Assembly (NCBI GenBank): GCA_964620445.1
Contig: CAZUHB010000024.1
Coordinates: 22,993-86,992 of the forward strand
Length of the DNA: 64,000 nucleotides
Origin: CAZUHB01 sp964620445
GTDB lineage: Bacteria > Planctomycetota > B15-G4 > CAYZWU01
Direction of reading: 5' to 3'
The notes under the pieces were generated by a model. It had not been told where the DNA came from. It saw nothing but the letters and a program-made list of their open reading frames with translations, and did no database searches. How positions within the stretch are numbered: the stretch's first letter is position 1; each line of letters starts with the position of its first letter. This document shows, in pieces, positions 52,801-60,742 of the stretch. The translations under genes and the position numbers were made by a program.

Positions 52801-53199
52801 TCCTACAGGGCCCACATCGGCGGGGGGGGACCGAATCTTTTCGTCGTCTCCTTCTTCGGGGAATGTTTCGGAATCCGGAGTTTTCCCGACGATCGCCACG
52901 CCGGCCAGACCAGCGCCTGGACCGGCGATCTCAACGATTGGGAAGATCACTTCTTCTATCCCGACCTCGGAATGCTCGAGGCGCGCAAGGGGCGGCCTCT
53001 GGCGTTCGGTCTGAACAGAGGCGAGCTATATACGATCGGTCTCGAATGGGATGGACAGGAACTCCTGCTGATCGTGGACGACAGCACTGTCCTGAGGAGG
53101 ACCCCGAGCAGCCTGAAAGGGCGCTGGTGCGAGGTGAAGACGCTCAGGACCGCTGTCTACGACGATCTCGTGATCGAGGGAGAATACCGGGGCAAGTGA
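49870..53199 (+). CDS. Transmembrane serine/threonine protein kinase
   Basis: A 1109-residue Hanks-type kinase. The catalytic domain (about 16-275) has the glycine loop GSGGMGTVFKA, Lys46, HRDIKPGNI (Asp140) and DLG (Asp158), so it should be active. A membrane helix at about 307-328 is followed by an extracytoplasmic region of mostly charged helices, then a C-terminal domain from about residue 900 that resembles a concanavalin/LamG-like beta sandwich (YTIGLEWDGQELLLIVDDS). This suggests an extracytoplasmic ligand sensor. It overlaps the preceding gene at ATGA and the following one by one base. FHA proteins are natural partners of such kinases. Confidence 0.92.
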   Translation: MTQKKDRKGTFQPIEGYEILERLGSGGMGTVFKASQLSMNRIVALKILKKSDLKDSLSLERLRREALVTARMDHPHIVKGIDFGETPRYYYYAMEYVKGRSVKTILDQEGAIPEKKALSIVRDLALALDHAFGCGVVHRDIKPGNIIVTPNGRAKLTDLGLAKGIIDLTVTKEGTTVGTPQYISPDQARDPSEAGIRSDIYSLGATYYHMVTGRVPFEGESVAEVITNVLYGQPKPPETVCDSVSAATSRCISRMMAKDQKRRYQTPSELKGDLDLLSEALGEGTHKAALTLGMSWSDSQKRPDRKVLWMIAAACLGVLLVLFAYTVLPDDRDREETDRAVPELRTLKEEFGAGGIEAAEALARLEAMSADLEKKQRLEAGAFRRELLNHCRKTVDAIVSADSERTGESLIAVQFDTGSALLERKFRNEAARNLGCGPDDFPPEIETLLQDRLRELVQALELRVDEAREKVRNGCAAFVETETKLVAAALEENDFTSAHKRIAALEENWVLAARRALKKSFCESFPRCAAGRTDAELEPLLDRSIDSERERLRKTIVTDLESRLRGSIASAVSAYEEKLAQTAEGIVEEADYSTLTGGPETILAAAVEELEDLEPRIPERCGAEPPDLRSLAAALAPLVDKRRLDLTALEKTRVLLEIEGYMRLGEVGESLRTLERESSAREQFPDRAFLERWIKWINTLARVDDRAMEALKRHVRLEVVLARKGVTYRGELESVDETTRILRLKGPSGRILTIPFGDLDALEVFRWAEKSYRFAPVETFLFLYYAGRLEEAEHLIVDLDGFEERAFFLDRIGDFKRFTRDEQKRADQEMTRLLEAGLNALEAGDRTTLAALVDRLKDEEESLSAGEVWKRRHRDREKMVKGLKDLAAADGFRSRLEKNFSVPVEMIGEGRIRVYYDFESPFQIDDFRVRSLGLTVENGRLLYGCGEEKISLPPFDESVGFRFAEGFSTRSPLKVSFSYRAHIGGGGPNLFVVSFFGECFGIRSFPDDRHAGQTSAWTGDLNDWEDHFFYPDLGMLEARKGRPLAFGLNRGELYTIGLEWDGQELLLIVDDSTVLRRTPSSLKGRWCEVKTLRTAVYDDLVIEGEYRGK

Positions 53200-55136
53200 T
53201 GGACAGACTCCTGGTCGCGATCGTCCTTTTCCTTCCCCTGCTTGCCGCACCCCTCGGGGGCACTGGGGCGGATGATCCCTACCCTGGCCTGGACGGTCTC
53301 CTTTCGGAGGAGAGCCGTCTGCGGCGGGAGAGCGTCTCCCGTCTCAGGGCGGAGCTCACACCGGCGATGGCGGAGAGGCTGGTGTCCCGTCTCGATACCT
53401 TTTCGCCCGCGCTGGGCAGCGCACTGATCGGCGTCATGGGAAACGGCGGGCCGTGGATGCCCGGCGTCGTGAGAGCACTCGAAGCCCCGGGAGAAACAAA
53501 GGCCTCGGTGCGCCGCATTCTTCGAGCGGCGCTCATGAGCCGTCCCCGTGCCGACGAGCCTCTTCCGCTCCTCGATGAGCTGCAGATTTTCGGCGACGGT
53601 GTCGATCTCCATTTTCCTGGAACCTGGCCCCGCGCGGTGGGGCTGCGCGAGTTTCTCGACAGGGTCAACTTTGTCGCGGCGCCGTCCCACCATTTCGTTC
53701 TCGATCCCTGCCTGGCGGACGACGATATACCGCCGATCGATTGCGCGCCACCAGCCGGTCCCGCGCACATGGTGATCGATTTTGTTCTCATGGAGAGAGG
53801 TCTCGGGGTGCGCCGGTTCGAGACGGTACTGCTCGTGACCCGGGACGGGGGGAGCTGCCATGGCCTGAGCGCACATGACGAGGAGTTCGACCGGGACCTC
53901 CTCGACCGGATCATCGACGCACTCGCCGATCGGCCGGCAACCGCCCCTTCCCGAAGATGTGCGATCCAGGCCCTGGCCGCGCTCGGGATACCGGGATTTT
54001 TTGATGGTTATCTGAACGGGTTGCTCGAGGGCCCACAAACCGCACGCGACGAGTGCCTCGACTATCTCCTGAGCGGTTCGGTTCTGCGGCGCTTTTCGGT
54101 GCGGCTGGGAGCGGCCCGAGAGGAGTCTGCTGCTGCTGAGCTTCTCAGGGCCCTTGATCGGGTTTCGGCCGGACCGTCGCAAAGGGCTCTGATCAGGGCC
54201 GTGCGTCTTCTTCCCGACGATTGCCGGCGCCGGGCGCTGGCCGCCGTCGACGGTCCGAGCGATCTCGTGAGAGCCCTGTGCGAGAGCGGCTGGGACGACG
54301 AGGAGCGTTCCGCTTTCGTCCGGGATCGGCTCCTTTCGGACGACAGCGCAATGCGGACAGCGGCACTCCATGCCGCGCTTCCCGTTCTGCACCGCTCGGC
54401 GCGTGTGTCGGAGACGCTGCTCCATGTCGCTGCGCGGGCCGATCGTTACGACCGGCGGACCGGGGCGCTCCTCGATCGATGCATTGCGGCCGTGGGTGAT
54501 CGGTGCGGCGACGAGGAACTGGCGCGGCTCATCCGGGCGCAGGCGGGCGTGCGGGGCGCCCTTTCGATTGCGGCGGTCCGCGGGGGAAAATCGTGCCTCG
54601 CCGCGATCACGGAGTCGCTAGCCCGGGGCGGGGACGGATGCCTCGCACTGGCCGATGCCCTGGGGGAGCTGTGCGACCGGCTCGGGCTCGATCCGCTCGA
54701 GGCGGTCTCCTCCGTCGGACCATCCTTGCCCCGGATCGTGGCCGCGGGGCTCGAACTGGCTCATGGTCCCGATCACGAGGCGCGCCGTGCGGCAGCGGCC
54801 GAACTCGTGGAGGAGATCGTGAATCGTGGCCCCTTCCGGAACGCGGCGGTGCGGTTCATCTGCCATGCCGGCGCCGATTCGATCGACGACGATCTCGAAC
54901 CCTTCTTCGCCGCCCTTTCTCGAGGCCGCATCGACTGGCCTCGCGGTCTCAGGTCGGCGGTCATCCGGTCGGCCCTCGACGCGAGCCGGGACGATTCGAC
55001 TGCAGCGGCCAGGCTCAGGCTCAGCTTGAAGGACCGATTCGGTTCGGCCCTCGATCCTCTCCTCGACCGGGCGCTGAAGAATCTGAGTCAAGCGAGGAAG
55101 TTGGGCTCTTACCGGATCGATGTAAGAATCGACTGA
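53199..55136 (+). CDS. Exported HEAT-like repeat protein
   Basis: A 645-residue protein with a signal peptide (DRLLVAIVLFLPLLAAPLGG), then alpha-helical repeat-like segments rich in Leu, Ala and Arg (for example SVRRILRAALMSRPRADEPL and FVRDRLLSDDSAMRTAALHA) that resemble degenerate HEAT repeats. An acidic segment with several cysteines lies near 190-240. No enzyme motif is seen. The ATG at 53199 overlaps the kinase stop by one base, so it is probably co-translated with the kinase and may act with its extracytoplasmic domain. Assignment as HEAT-like is by pattern only. Confidence 0.65.
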   Translation: MDRLLVAIVLFLPLLAAPLGGTGADDPYPGLDGLLSEESRLRRESVSRLRAELTPAMAERLVSRLDTFSPALGSALIGVMGNGGPWMPGVVRALEAPGETKASVRRILRAALMSRPRADEPLPLLDELQIFGDGVDLHFPGTWPRAVGLREFLDRVNFVAAPSHHFVLDPCLADDDIPPIDCAPPAGPAHMVIDFVLMERGLGVRRFETVLLVTRDGGSCHGLSAHDEEFDRDLLDRIIDALADRPATAPSRRCAIQALAALGIPGFFDGYLNGLLEGPQTARDECLDYLLSGSVLRRFSVRLGAAREESAAAELLRALDRVSAGPSQRALIRAVRLLPDDCRRRALAAVDGPSDLVRALCESGWDDEERSAFVRDRLLSDDSAMRTAALHAALPVLHRSARVSETLLHVAARADRYDRRTGALLDRCIAAVGDRCGDEELARLIRAQAGVRGALSIAAVRGGKSCLAAITESLARGGDGCLALADALGELCDRLGLDPLEAVSSVGPSLPRIVAAGLELAHGPDHEARRAAAAELVEEIVNRGPFRNAAVRFICHAGADSIDDDLEPFFAALSRGRIDWPRGLRSAVIRSALDASRDDSTAAARLRLSLKDRFGSALDPLLDRALKNLSQARKLGSYRIDVRID

Positions 55137-55253
55137 TCCTTCCCTTTTGGAGCGATGACGGTTGTTTTTTTGCGCGATGCCCATAAACTGTGGCGACGGG
55201 ACGGTGTTTCCGAACCGTTCCCCTGAGATCGCCCTCGATATCGGAGAAAGTCC

Positions 55254-56249
55254 TTGAATGTTCTGATACTGTCCAGACGCAGCTACTTCTATTCCACGGC
55301 GCGGCTGAAGACCGCTGCCGAGGAGCGCGGCCATACGGCCACGGTGATCGATCCCCTCTCGATCTCGCTTTCGATCGATGAGGGGCGTCCCCTGGCCCAC
55401 AACGGCAGCATCGATCTGAGCCGGATCGACGTCGTGATTCCGCGGATCGGGCTTTTTGCCATCGAATTCGGTGTGGCCGTGGTCAAGCAATTCCAGATGA
55501 TGGGTATTCCGGTGGTGAATCGGTCCCTGTCGATCATGCGCGCCCGGGACAAGCTGCGCTGCAACCAGATTCTCACACGGAAGAACATCGAGGTTCCGCG
55601 CACCGTGATGACCCGAAATCCGGCTGACCTCAAGGCCTCCGTCGAAAGGGTCGGCGGCCTTCCGGTCATTCTCAAGTTCCTCCAGGGCGCTCAAGGCGTG
55701 GGTGTGATTCTGGCCGACACCTTCCGGTCTGCCGAATCGACTCTCGACGCCTTCTGGAGCATGAACCAGAATCTGATGATTCAAGAGTTCGTGGCAGAAG
55801 CGGAGGGCAAGGACCTCCGCGTGATCGTCGTGGGCGGCGAGGTGGTGGCTGTCATGAAGCGCAAGGCGCGCGACGGTGAGTTCCGTTCGAACATTCATCG
55901 GGGAGGGTGGGCGGAACTGGCCGACGCGAATGACGAGATTATCGACGTGGCGGTGCGCGCCGCCGATACGATCGGACTCGACGTGGCTGGAGTCGATATC
56001 CTCGAATCGGCTCGGGGTCCGCTGATTCTGGAGATCAACGCATCCCCGGGGCTCGAGGCGATCGAAAAGGTGACCGACAAGGACGTGGCAGGAGATATCA
56101 TCCGCTTTGCGGAAACAAAGGTCTCCCGCCGCAAGGAGCGGATCGGCGGACAGGTTGAAGACTCCCTGCCGGAGAGCACCCTGATGGAGCGCTCTGCGGG
56201 CAAAAACCCCGTCCCGCCGACGTCGCGAGCGATCGACGGCGTTCGGTGA
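55254..56249 (+). CDS. rimK: RimK-family ATP-grasp ligase
   Basis: A 331-residue ATP-grasp enzyme similar to RimK, which adds glutamate residues to the end of ribosomal protein S6; related enzymes make other peptide-like bonds. The N-terminus LILSRRSYFYSTARLK, the central LKFLQGAQGVGVILAD and the closing GPLILEINASPGLEAIEK with the metal-binding Glu and Asn are diagnostic. The C-terminal 45 residues are extra, basic and low complexity. The start is TTG at 55254 after GGAG; no in-frame ATG is near. The substrate is not certain. Confidence 0.85.
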   Translation: MNVLILSRRSYFYSTARLKTAAEERGHTATVIDPLSISLSIDEGRPLAHNGSIDLSRIDVVIPRIGLFAIEFGVAVVKQFQMMGIPVVNRSLSIMRARDKLRCNQILTRKNIEVPRTVMTRNPADLKASVERVGGLPVILKFLQGAQGVGVILADTFRSAESTLDAFWSMNQNLMIQEFVAEAEGKDLRVIVVGGEVVAVMKRKARDGEFRSNIHRGGWAELADANDEIIDVAVRAADTIGLDVAGVDILESARGPLILEINASPGLEAIEKVTDKDVAGDIIRFAETKVSRRKERIGGQVEDSLPESTLMERSAGKNPVPPTSRAIDGVR

Positions 56250-56261
56250 AAGGAAGAGTTT

Positions 56262-56290
56262 TTGTTTTTACGGAATTTATTTGATTTAAT
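56262..56290 (+). promoter_or_regulatory. Possible promoter before the second repeat protein
   Basis: TTGTTT (56262-56267) and TTTAAT (56285-56290), 17 bases apart, in an A/T-rich stretch. A second -10-like TATACT (56315-56320) lies inside a palindrome GCCGAG/CTCGGC (56306-56324). Evidence is weak, but this is the only AT-rich interval upstream of the gene at 56391. Confidence 0.35.
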
Positions 56291-56390
56291 ATGCGTCGAA
56301 ATTTTGCCGAGATCTATACTCGGCGGAAGTCGTAAGTAAATATTCATCAAGGACAAGTGTCCATTTTTGATTCGAGGAGTGCCCAGATTC

Positions 56391-58364
56391 ATGTCTCCTG
56401 AGAAAATTACCATTGCCGTCATTTTCGTTCTCGTCGTGGTTGTTGGTTTCGTCCTGTTTCAGGTTTTGGGGACAGACGACAATGAGATCGATACGATCAT
56501 GCACGATAAAGCGGAAGAGAACGAGCCGACCCATGTGACCGATCTCGACGAGGAACTGGTTACAGACGCCGCCGACACCGGCGGAGACCGCGAAACGATC
56601 GAACCGACGAGTCAGCAATCCACGCTCGACAAGCAGCTGGGCGGAGTGTTCGGCCGGGTCGTGAACAAGGAGATGGCGCCGATCGAGAGCGTCGTGGTGA
56701 AGGTTTCCAAGGGCGGCGGCATCTTTTCGGCCTTTGCGTCGAGCGCCAAGACGATCGATATCCAGGCGACCACCGACAAACTCGGAAACTACAGGCTCAC
56801 CGGTCTGACTCCCGGTCAGGAGTATACGCTGATCGCCACCCATCCTCTCCACGCCGACACGGCCAAGAGCCCCGTGGTCGTCCGTGGGGGCACTCAGGTC
56901 GAACTGGCCGATCTCGTGATGGGAGACGGATTCAAGGTATTCGGAAAGGTGACCAATGACAACGGTTCACCCATCGAGGGCGCGATGGTCACAATCCTCG
57001 ATCCCACGAGCGGTGGTTTTCACTATTTCACCGATCTGAAAATAATCAAGGAGGCGCGGACCGACCAGACCGGTTCCTTTGTCATGGCCAACGTGTCGGC
57101 GGCGAACTTCGATATCCGCGTCGAAGCCGAGAATTACGGTACGCAGACGCAAAAGAGCGTTCACTACGCGGCGAAGAAGGACAAGGAGATCAATTTCGAA
57201 CTCGGACCTCCCCAGTCGATCAGCGGCCATGTGAGGGGGGAGGACAAGGTGGGGATCGCAGGTGTGACGGTTCGCGCGTCACGGACCATGTCCAGAAAGT
57301 TCTCCTCCTCGGGTGTGGCCGTAACCGGCGCCGATGGCTTCTTCGTGGTCAACAGTCTTGCCGACGGGCAGTATGTTCTGCGCGCCACCCGCGAGGGATA
57401 TTCGGCAGCGACCAAACAGCGCATCACGGCCGGGGTCGAAGGTGTCGTGCTGATCATGAAGGAACAGGGCGGTGTGTCCGGATTTGTTCGCGATCAGAGA
57501 ACGGGCAACCCGATCGAGTCATTCTCGATGATCGTCAAGCGCCACAGACAGGGCAAACCGTCATTCAGGCTGGGCGAGGAGAAAAAATTCAACTCGCCCG
57601 ACGGCTCGTTCCAGCTCGACAATCTCGACCCCGATGGTTACATCGTCGAGGTCGACGCCGAGGGGTACGCGACCTGCGTCTCGGACAGGTTCACCGTGCG
57701 CCGCGGAGAGATCAAGCCGGGCGTCGATGTCTTCATGAACACGGGAGGCTCGCTGACAGGGCGTGTGATCGGCCCGAAGGGCGAGAAAGTGAAGGGTGCC
57801 GAGGTGACCTTGCGTTTCAACCAGAATTCGAGCGCCGATCTCTTCGCCTTCAGCGGAACGGGAGACCCGGACGAAATGGGAGACAGCGGCACGCGGGCGG
57901 TCACTGACGGCAAAGGACGATTCACGAAGAAATTCATTTCCCCGGGCACATACCAGCTCTACGTCTCCCATCCCGACTACGTGTCCAGGTTCATCAACGA
58001 TCTGACCGTTGTCGAGGGAGACAAGCCGCTCGAGGTGGCCGATATCCGTCTGACTGTGGGCGGAACGGTGAAGGGCAAGTCTCTCGACAGTTCGGGATCG
58101 ACTTTGCCCGGCGCCGTGGTCATGCTCTCCCAGGAGCAAGGCTACAACTACAAGCAGGTCGTCTCCGACAGGGACGGGCGCTTCGAGTTCACTCATCTCG
58201 AGCCTGGGATCTACACGGTCACGATTCAGGGAGACCCGACCGGTTCCTTCGGCGGGGAGGAATTCAATCCCTTCAGCCAGCTCATCGTGGCCGAAAAGAG
58301 CCGCGTCAAGGTCCGTGTCGACGAAGGCGATGTGGAACAGATCGTGGTCAGAATGATCCAGTAG
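56391..58364 (+). CDS. Membrane-anchored protein with about six carboxypeptidase-regulatory-like repeats
   Basis: A 657-residue protein built like the one at 12809: an N-terminal membrane anchor (about 6-24, TIAVIFVLVVVVGFVLFQV), an acidic linker, then beta-sandwich repeats of about 90-100 residues with starts such as GRVVNKEMAPIESVVVKV, GKVTNDNGSPIEGAMVTI and GRVIGPKGEKVKGAEVTL. About six repeats are visible. No enzymatic motif was found; an extracytoplasmic scaffold or adhesin role is inference. The ATG at 56391 is used; a TTG at 56367 would add eight residues. It is convergent with nifS. Confidence 0.8.
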   Translation: MSPEKITIAVIFVLVVVVGFVLFQVLGTDDNEIDTIMHDKAEENEPTHVTDLDEELVTDAADTGGDRETIEPTSQQSTLDKQLGGVFGRVVNKEMAPIESVVVKVSKGGGIFSAFASSAKTIDIQATTDKLGNYRLTGLTPGQEYTLIATHPLHADTAKSPVVVRGGTQVELADLVMGDGFKVFGKVTNDNGSPIEGAMVTILDPTSGGFHYFTDLKIIKEARTDQTGSFVMANVSAANFDIRVEAENYGTQTQKSVHYAAKKDKEINFELGPPQSISGHVRGEDKVGIAGVTVRASRTMSRKFSSSGVAVTGADGFFVVNSLADGQYVLRATREGYSAATKQRITAGVEGVVLIMKEQGGVSGFVRDQRTGNPIESFSMIVKRHRQGKPSFRLGEEKKFNSPDGSFQLDNLDPDGYIVEVDAEGYATCVSDRFTVRRGEIKPGVDVFMNTGGSLTGRVIGPKGEKVKGAEVTLRFNQNSSADLFAFSGTGDPDEMGDSGTRAVTDGKGRFTKKFISPGTYQLYVSHPDYVSRFINDLTVVEGDKPLEVADIRLTVGGTVKGKSLDSSGSTLPGAVVMLSQEQGYNYKQVVSDRDGRFEFTHLEPGIYTVTIQGDPTGSFGGEEFNPFSQLIVAEKSRVKVRVDEGDVEQIVVRMIQ

Positions 58365-58388
58365 TCCCCGGTGTCCGTCCAACGGGGA
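58365..58388. terminator. Small hairpin between convergent genes
   Basis: TCCCCG (58365-58370) pairs with CGGGGA (58383-58388) around a 12-base loop, starting right after the stop of the repeat protein and 32 bases past the end of nifS on the other strand. There is no T-run, so termination strength is doubtful. Confidence 0.35.
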
Positions 58389-58419
58389 ACCTTCAACGAT
58401 AGCGGCGTCGGGGGAACGG

Positions 58420-59607
58420 CTAGTTCGACCCGGCCGGCTTGAACTCGCTTTCCGCGCTGAATGGGGAGATTTCACGCAGACGCTTAACGATCTGCACCAG
58501 CGCGTTGGCTGTCAGTTCGATCTCGTCCGGCTTGTTGTAGACAGAGAGGCTGAGCCTCACCGAACCGTGGGCGGCGGTGAAGGGAATACCCATGGCGCGC
58601 AGGACGTGGGACGGCTCGAGAGAGCCCGAGGTGCACGCCGATCCGGAAGAGGCGCAGATGCCATGCTCGTCGAGCATGAGCAAGATCGCCTCGCCCTCGA
58701 TGTAGGGAAAGGAAACATTGAGCGTGTTCGGCAGACGGTGCTCGGGATGGCCGTTCAATATCGACTCGGGGATCATTCTGAAAATCTTCTCTTGCAGCGC
58801 GTCGCGCATCTCGCGTACGACCGAGGTTTCGAGCTCCACATGTTCGGCCGCCAGATCGGCCGCGCGGCCGAGCCCCACGATCGACGCCACGTTTTCCGTT
58901 CCGCCGCGCCGGCCTTTTTCCTGGTGTCCGCCGATGATGAGGGGACGGCAGCGCGTCCCGCGCCTGATGTAGAGCGCGCCCACTCCCTTGGGCGCGTGCA
59001 GCTTGTGGCCTGAGAGGGAGAGGAGGTCGATGTGGGACTTGGCCATGTCGAGAGGAATCTTGCCCACCGCCTGAACCGCGTCGCAGTGGAATATGGATCC
59101 CTTCTCCTTGACGATCCGGCCGATCTCGTCCACGGGGAAGACCGTGCCCGTTTCGTTGTTGGCATACATGATCGATACGATCGCGGTTCGATCGGTGATC
59201 GCCTCGCGAAGCTCGTTCAGATCGAGCATGCCCTGGTGGTCGACGGAGAGGAAGGTGACCGAGTAGCCGCGCTTTTCGAGCCGTTTGGCCAGGCTGAGCA
59301 CGGCGGGGTGCTCGACGCGTGTGGTGACGATGTGCTTCTTGTCGGGATTCGCGTCGAGAGCGCCGATGACGGCCATGTTGTCGCTCTCCGTGCCGCACGA
59401 GGTGAAGACGATCTCGGTGTCTTGCGCATTCAGGAGCGACGCGACCTGGGATCGAGCTTTGGCCAGAGATTTACCCACGTGGCCGCCGAAAGAGTACATA
59501 CTCGACGGATTGCCGTAGTACTCGGTCAAGAAGGGAGTCATCGCCTCGAACACCTCGGGCGCGACGCAGGTTGTGGCATTGTTGTCGAGGTAGATTACCC
59601 GGCTCAT
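58420..59607 (-). CDS. nifS: Cysteine desulfurase, NifS/IscS type
   Basis: PLP enzyme that takes sulfur from cysteine for Fe-S cluster assembly; 395 residues. The start YLDNNATTCVAPEV, the PLP Lys in LSLSGHKLHAPKGVGAL, and the active Cys in SSGSACTSGSLEPSHVLRAM are all present. It overlaps the nifU stop by four bases, which fits a NifU-NifS pair delivering clusters to proteins such as those of complex I in this window (inference). Convergent with the repeat-protein gene. Confidence 0.95.
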   Translation of the reverse strand: MSRVIYLDNNATTCVAPEVFEAMTPFLTEYYGNPSSMYSFGGHVGKSLAKARSQVASLLNAQDTEIVFTSCGTESDNMAVIGALDANPDKKHIVTTRVEHPAVLSLAKRLEKRGYSVTFLSVDHQGMLDLNELREAITDRTAIVSIMYANNETGTVFPVDEIGRIVKEKGSIFHCDAVQAVGKIPLDMAKSHIDLLSLSGHKLHAPKGVGALYIRRGTRCRPLIIGGHQEKGRRGGTENVASIVGLGRAADLAAEHVELETSVVREMRDALQEKIFRMIPESILNGHPEHRLPNTLNVSFPYIEGEAILLMLDEHGICASSGSACTSGSLEPSHVLRAMGIPFTAAHGSVRLSLSVYNKPDEIELTANALVQIVKRLREISPFSAESEFKPAGSN

Positions 59608-60467
59608 GCTTTTACCTCCTCAACGACGAGATCCTCGGACACGAATTCCTTCAGCTTCTGTTCCACGGCGTAACGGAGCGTGAACCCCGCGCTCGGGCAG
59701 GACGAGCAGGCACCGCGAAGGGCGACGATGACCTTGTCGCCGTCGAGATCGATGAGTTCCACGTCGCCGCCGTCCTTCGCGAGGGAAGGTTTGATCTCCG
59801 TGTTGATCGTCTCCTGGATCTTGGAGAGTTTTTCGATCATGGTCAGCTTTTTTTTCTCGGCCCGCTTCTTGATCGCGGCAGGCGCGGTCCGGTCCTTCTT
59901 GCCCTTGTACTTTTCGAGGATTTCCTCGATATTCTCGTGGCACGTCTCGCAGCCGCCGCCCGCCTTGCAATAGTAGGTCACCTCGTCGACGGTCTTGAGA
60001 TTGTTCTCGCGGACCACTTTTTCGATCAGGCCCTCGGTCACGCCGAAGCAGGAACAGATCAGCGCGCCGTGATCGTCGTCGTGGCTCTCCTCGACCTTGT
60101 CCCCCCGGTAGTAGGCGATGGCCGCGTCGAGAGCCTCCTTGCCCATGACCGAGCAGTGCATCTTTTCCTGTGGAAGGCCGCCCAGAAATCTGGCAATGTC
60201 CTGATTGGAGATCTTTTCCGCTTCCTCGAGAGTGAGTCCCTTGATCATCTCGGTCAGGGCCGACGATGATGCGATGGCGCTCGCGCAGCCGAAGGTCTTG
60301 AACTTGGCATCGGCGATCCGGCCGTCCCCGTCGAGCTTGAAAGTGAGCCTGAGCGCATCGCCGCACGCCACGGAGCCCACATCGCCGATTCCGTCGGGCT
60401 TTTCGATCTCTCCCACGTTTCGGGGATTGAGGAAGTGTTCTTTTGCCTTGTCAGTGTAATCCCACAT
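59604..60467 (-). CDS. nifU: Fe-S cluster scaffold protein NifU (three-domain)
   Basis: A 287-residue scaffold with the full NifU layout: an IscU-like N-terminal domain with three cluster Cys (ACGDAL, GCASAIASS, MHCSVMG), a central BFD-like [2Fe-2S] domain (CSCF and CKAGGGCETC), a lysine-rich linker, and an Nfu-type C-terminal domain with GACSSCPSAG. It assembles Fe-S clusters on sulfur from NifS. Because nitrogenase genes are absent here, it probably serves as the general system. It precedes nifS in one transcript. Confidence 0.95.
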   Translation of the reverse strand: MWDYTDKAKEHFLNPRNVGEIEKPDGIGDVGSVACGDALRLTFKLDGDGRIADAKFKTFGCASAIASSSALTEMIKGLTLEEAEKISNQDIARFLGGLPQEKMHCSVMGKEALDAAIAYYRGDKVEESHDDDHGALICSCFGVTEGLIEKVVRENNLKTVDEVTYYCKAGGGCETCHENIEEILEKYKGKKDRTAPAAIKKRAEKKKLTMIEKLSKIQETINTEIKPSLAKDGGDVELIDLDGDKVIVALRGACSSCPSAGFTLRYAVEQKLKEFVSEDLVVEEVKA

Positions 60468-60742
60468 AATGAGATCTCCTTGGTCAAAAACATCTACAGC
60501 CTGATCGGCCGCTGTATTGTGTCATCGAGAATTGTCGATCAGGGCGGTCAGTAATTTCAAGATAGCCGATTAATAGCCGCAGTTTAGGCAATATGAGGCC
60601 CCATTCAAGATTTTCTCGATTTGGGGCAGGGATTAACCGCAATGGGGGTTGAACTTTGGCTCAAAGGTTGTTTTTGTGGCACTTTTCTGTATCTGTTCGA
60701 AAAGCCGTGACAAGCGCGCAGGTCTGATAAGAGGAGAGACCA

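Noticed and set aside
60656..60672. Sigma-54-like TTGGC and TTGT upstream of fhs
   Set aside because: The -12 element reads GT rather than GC and two further positions differ; too weak to call.
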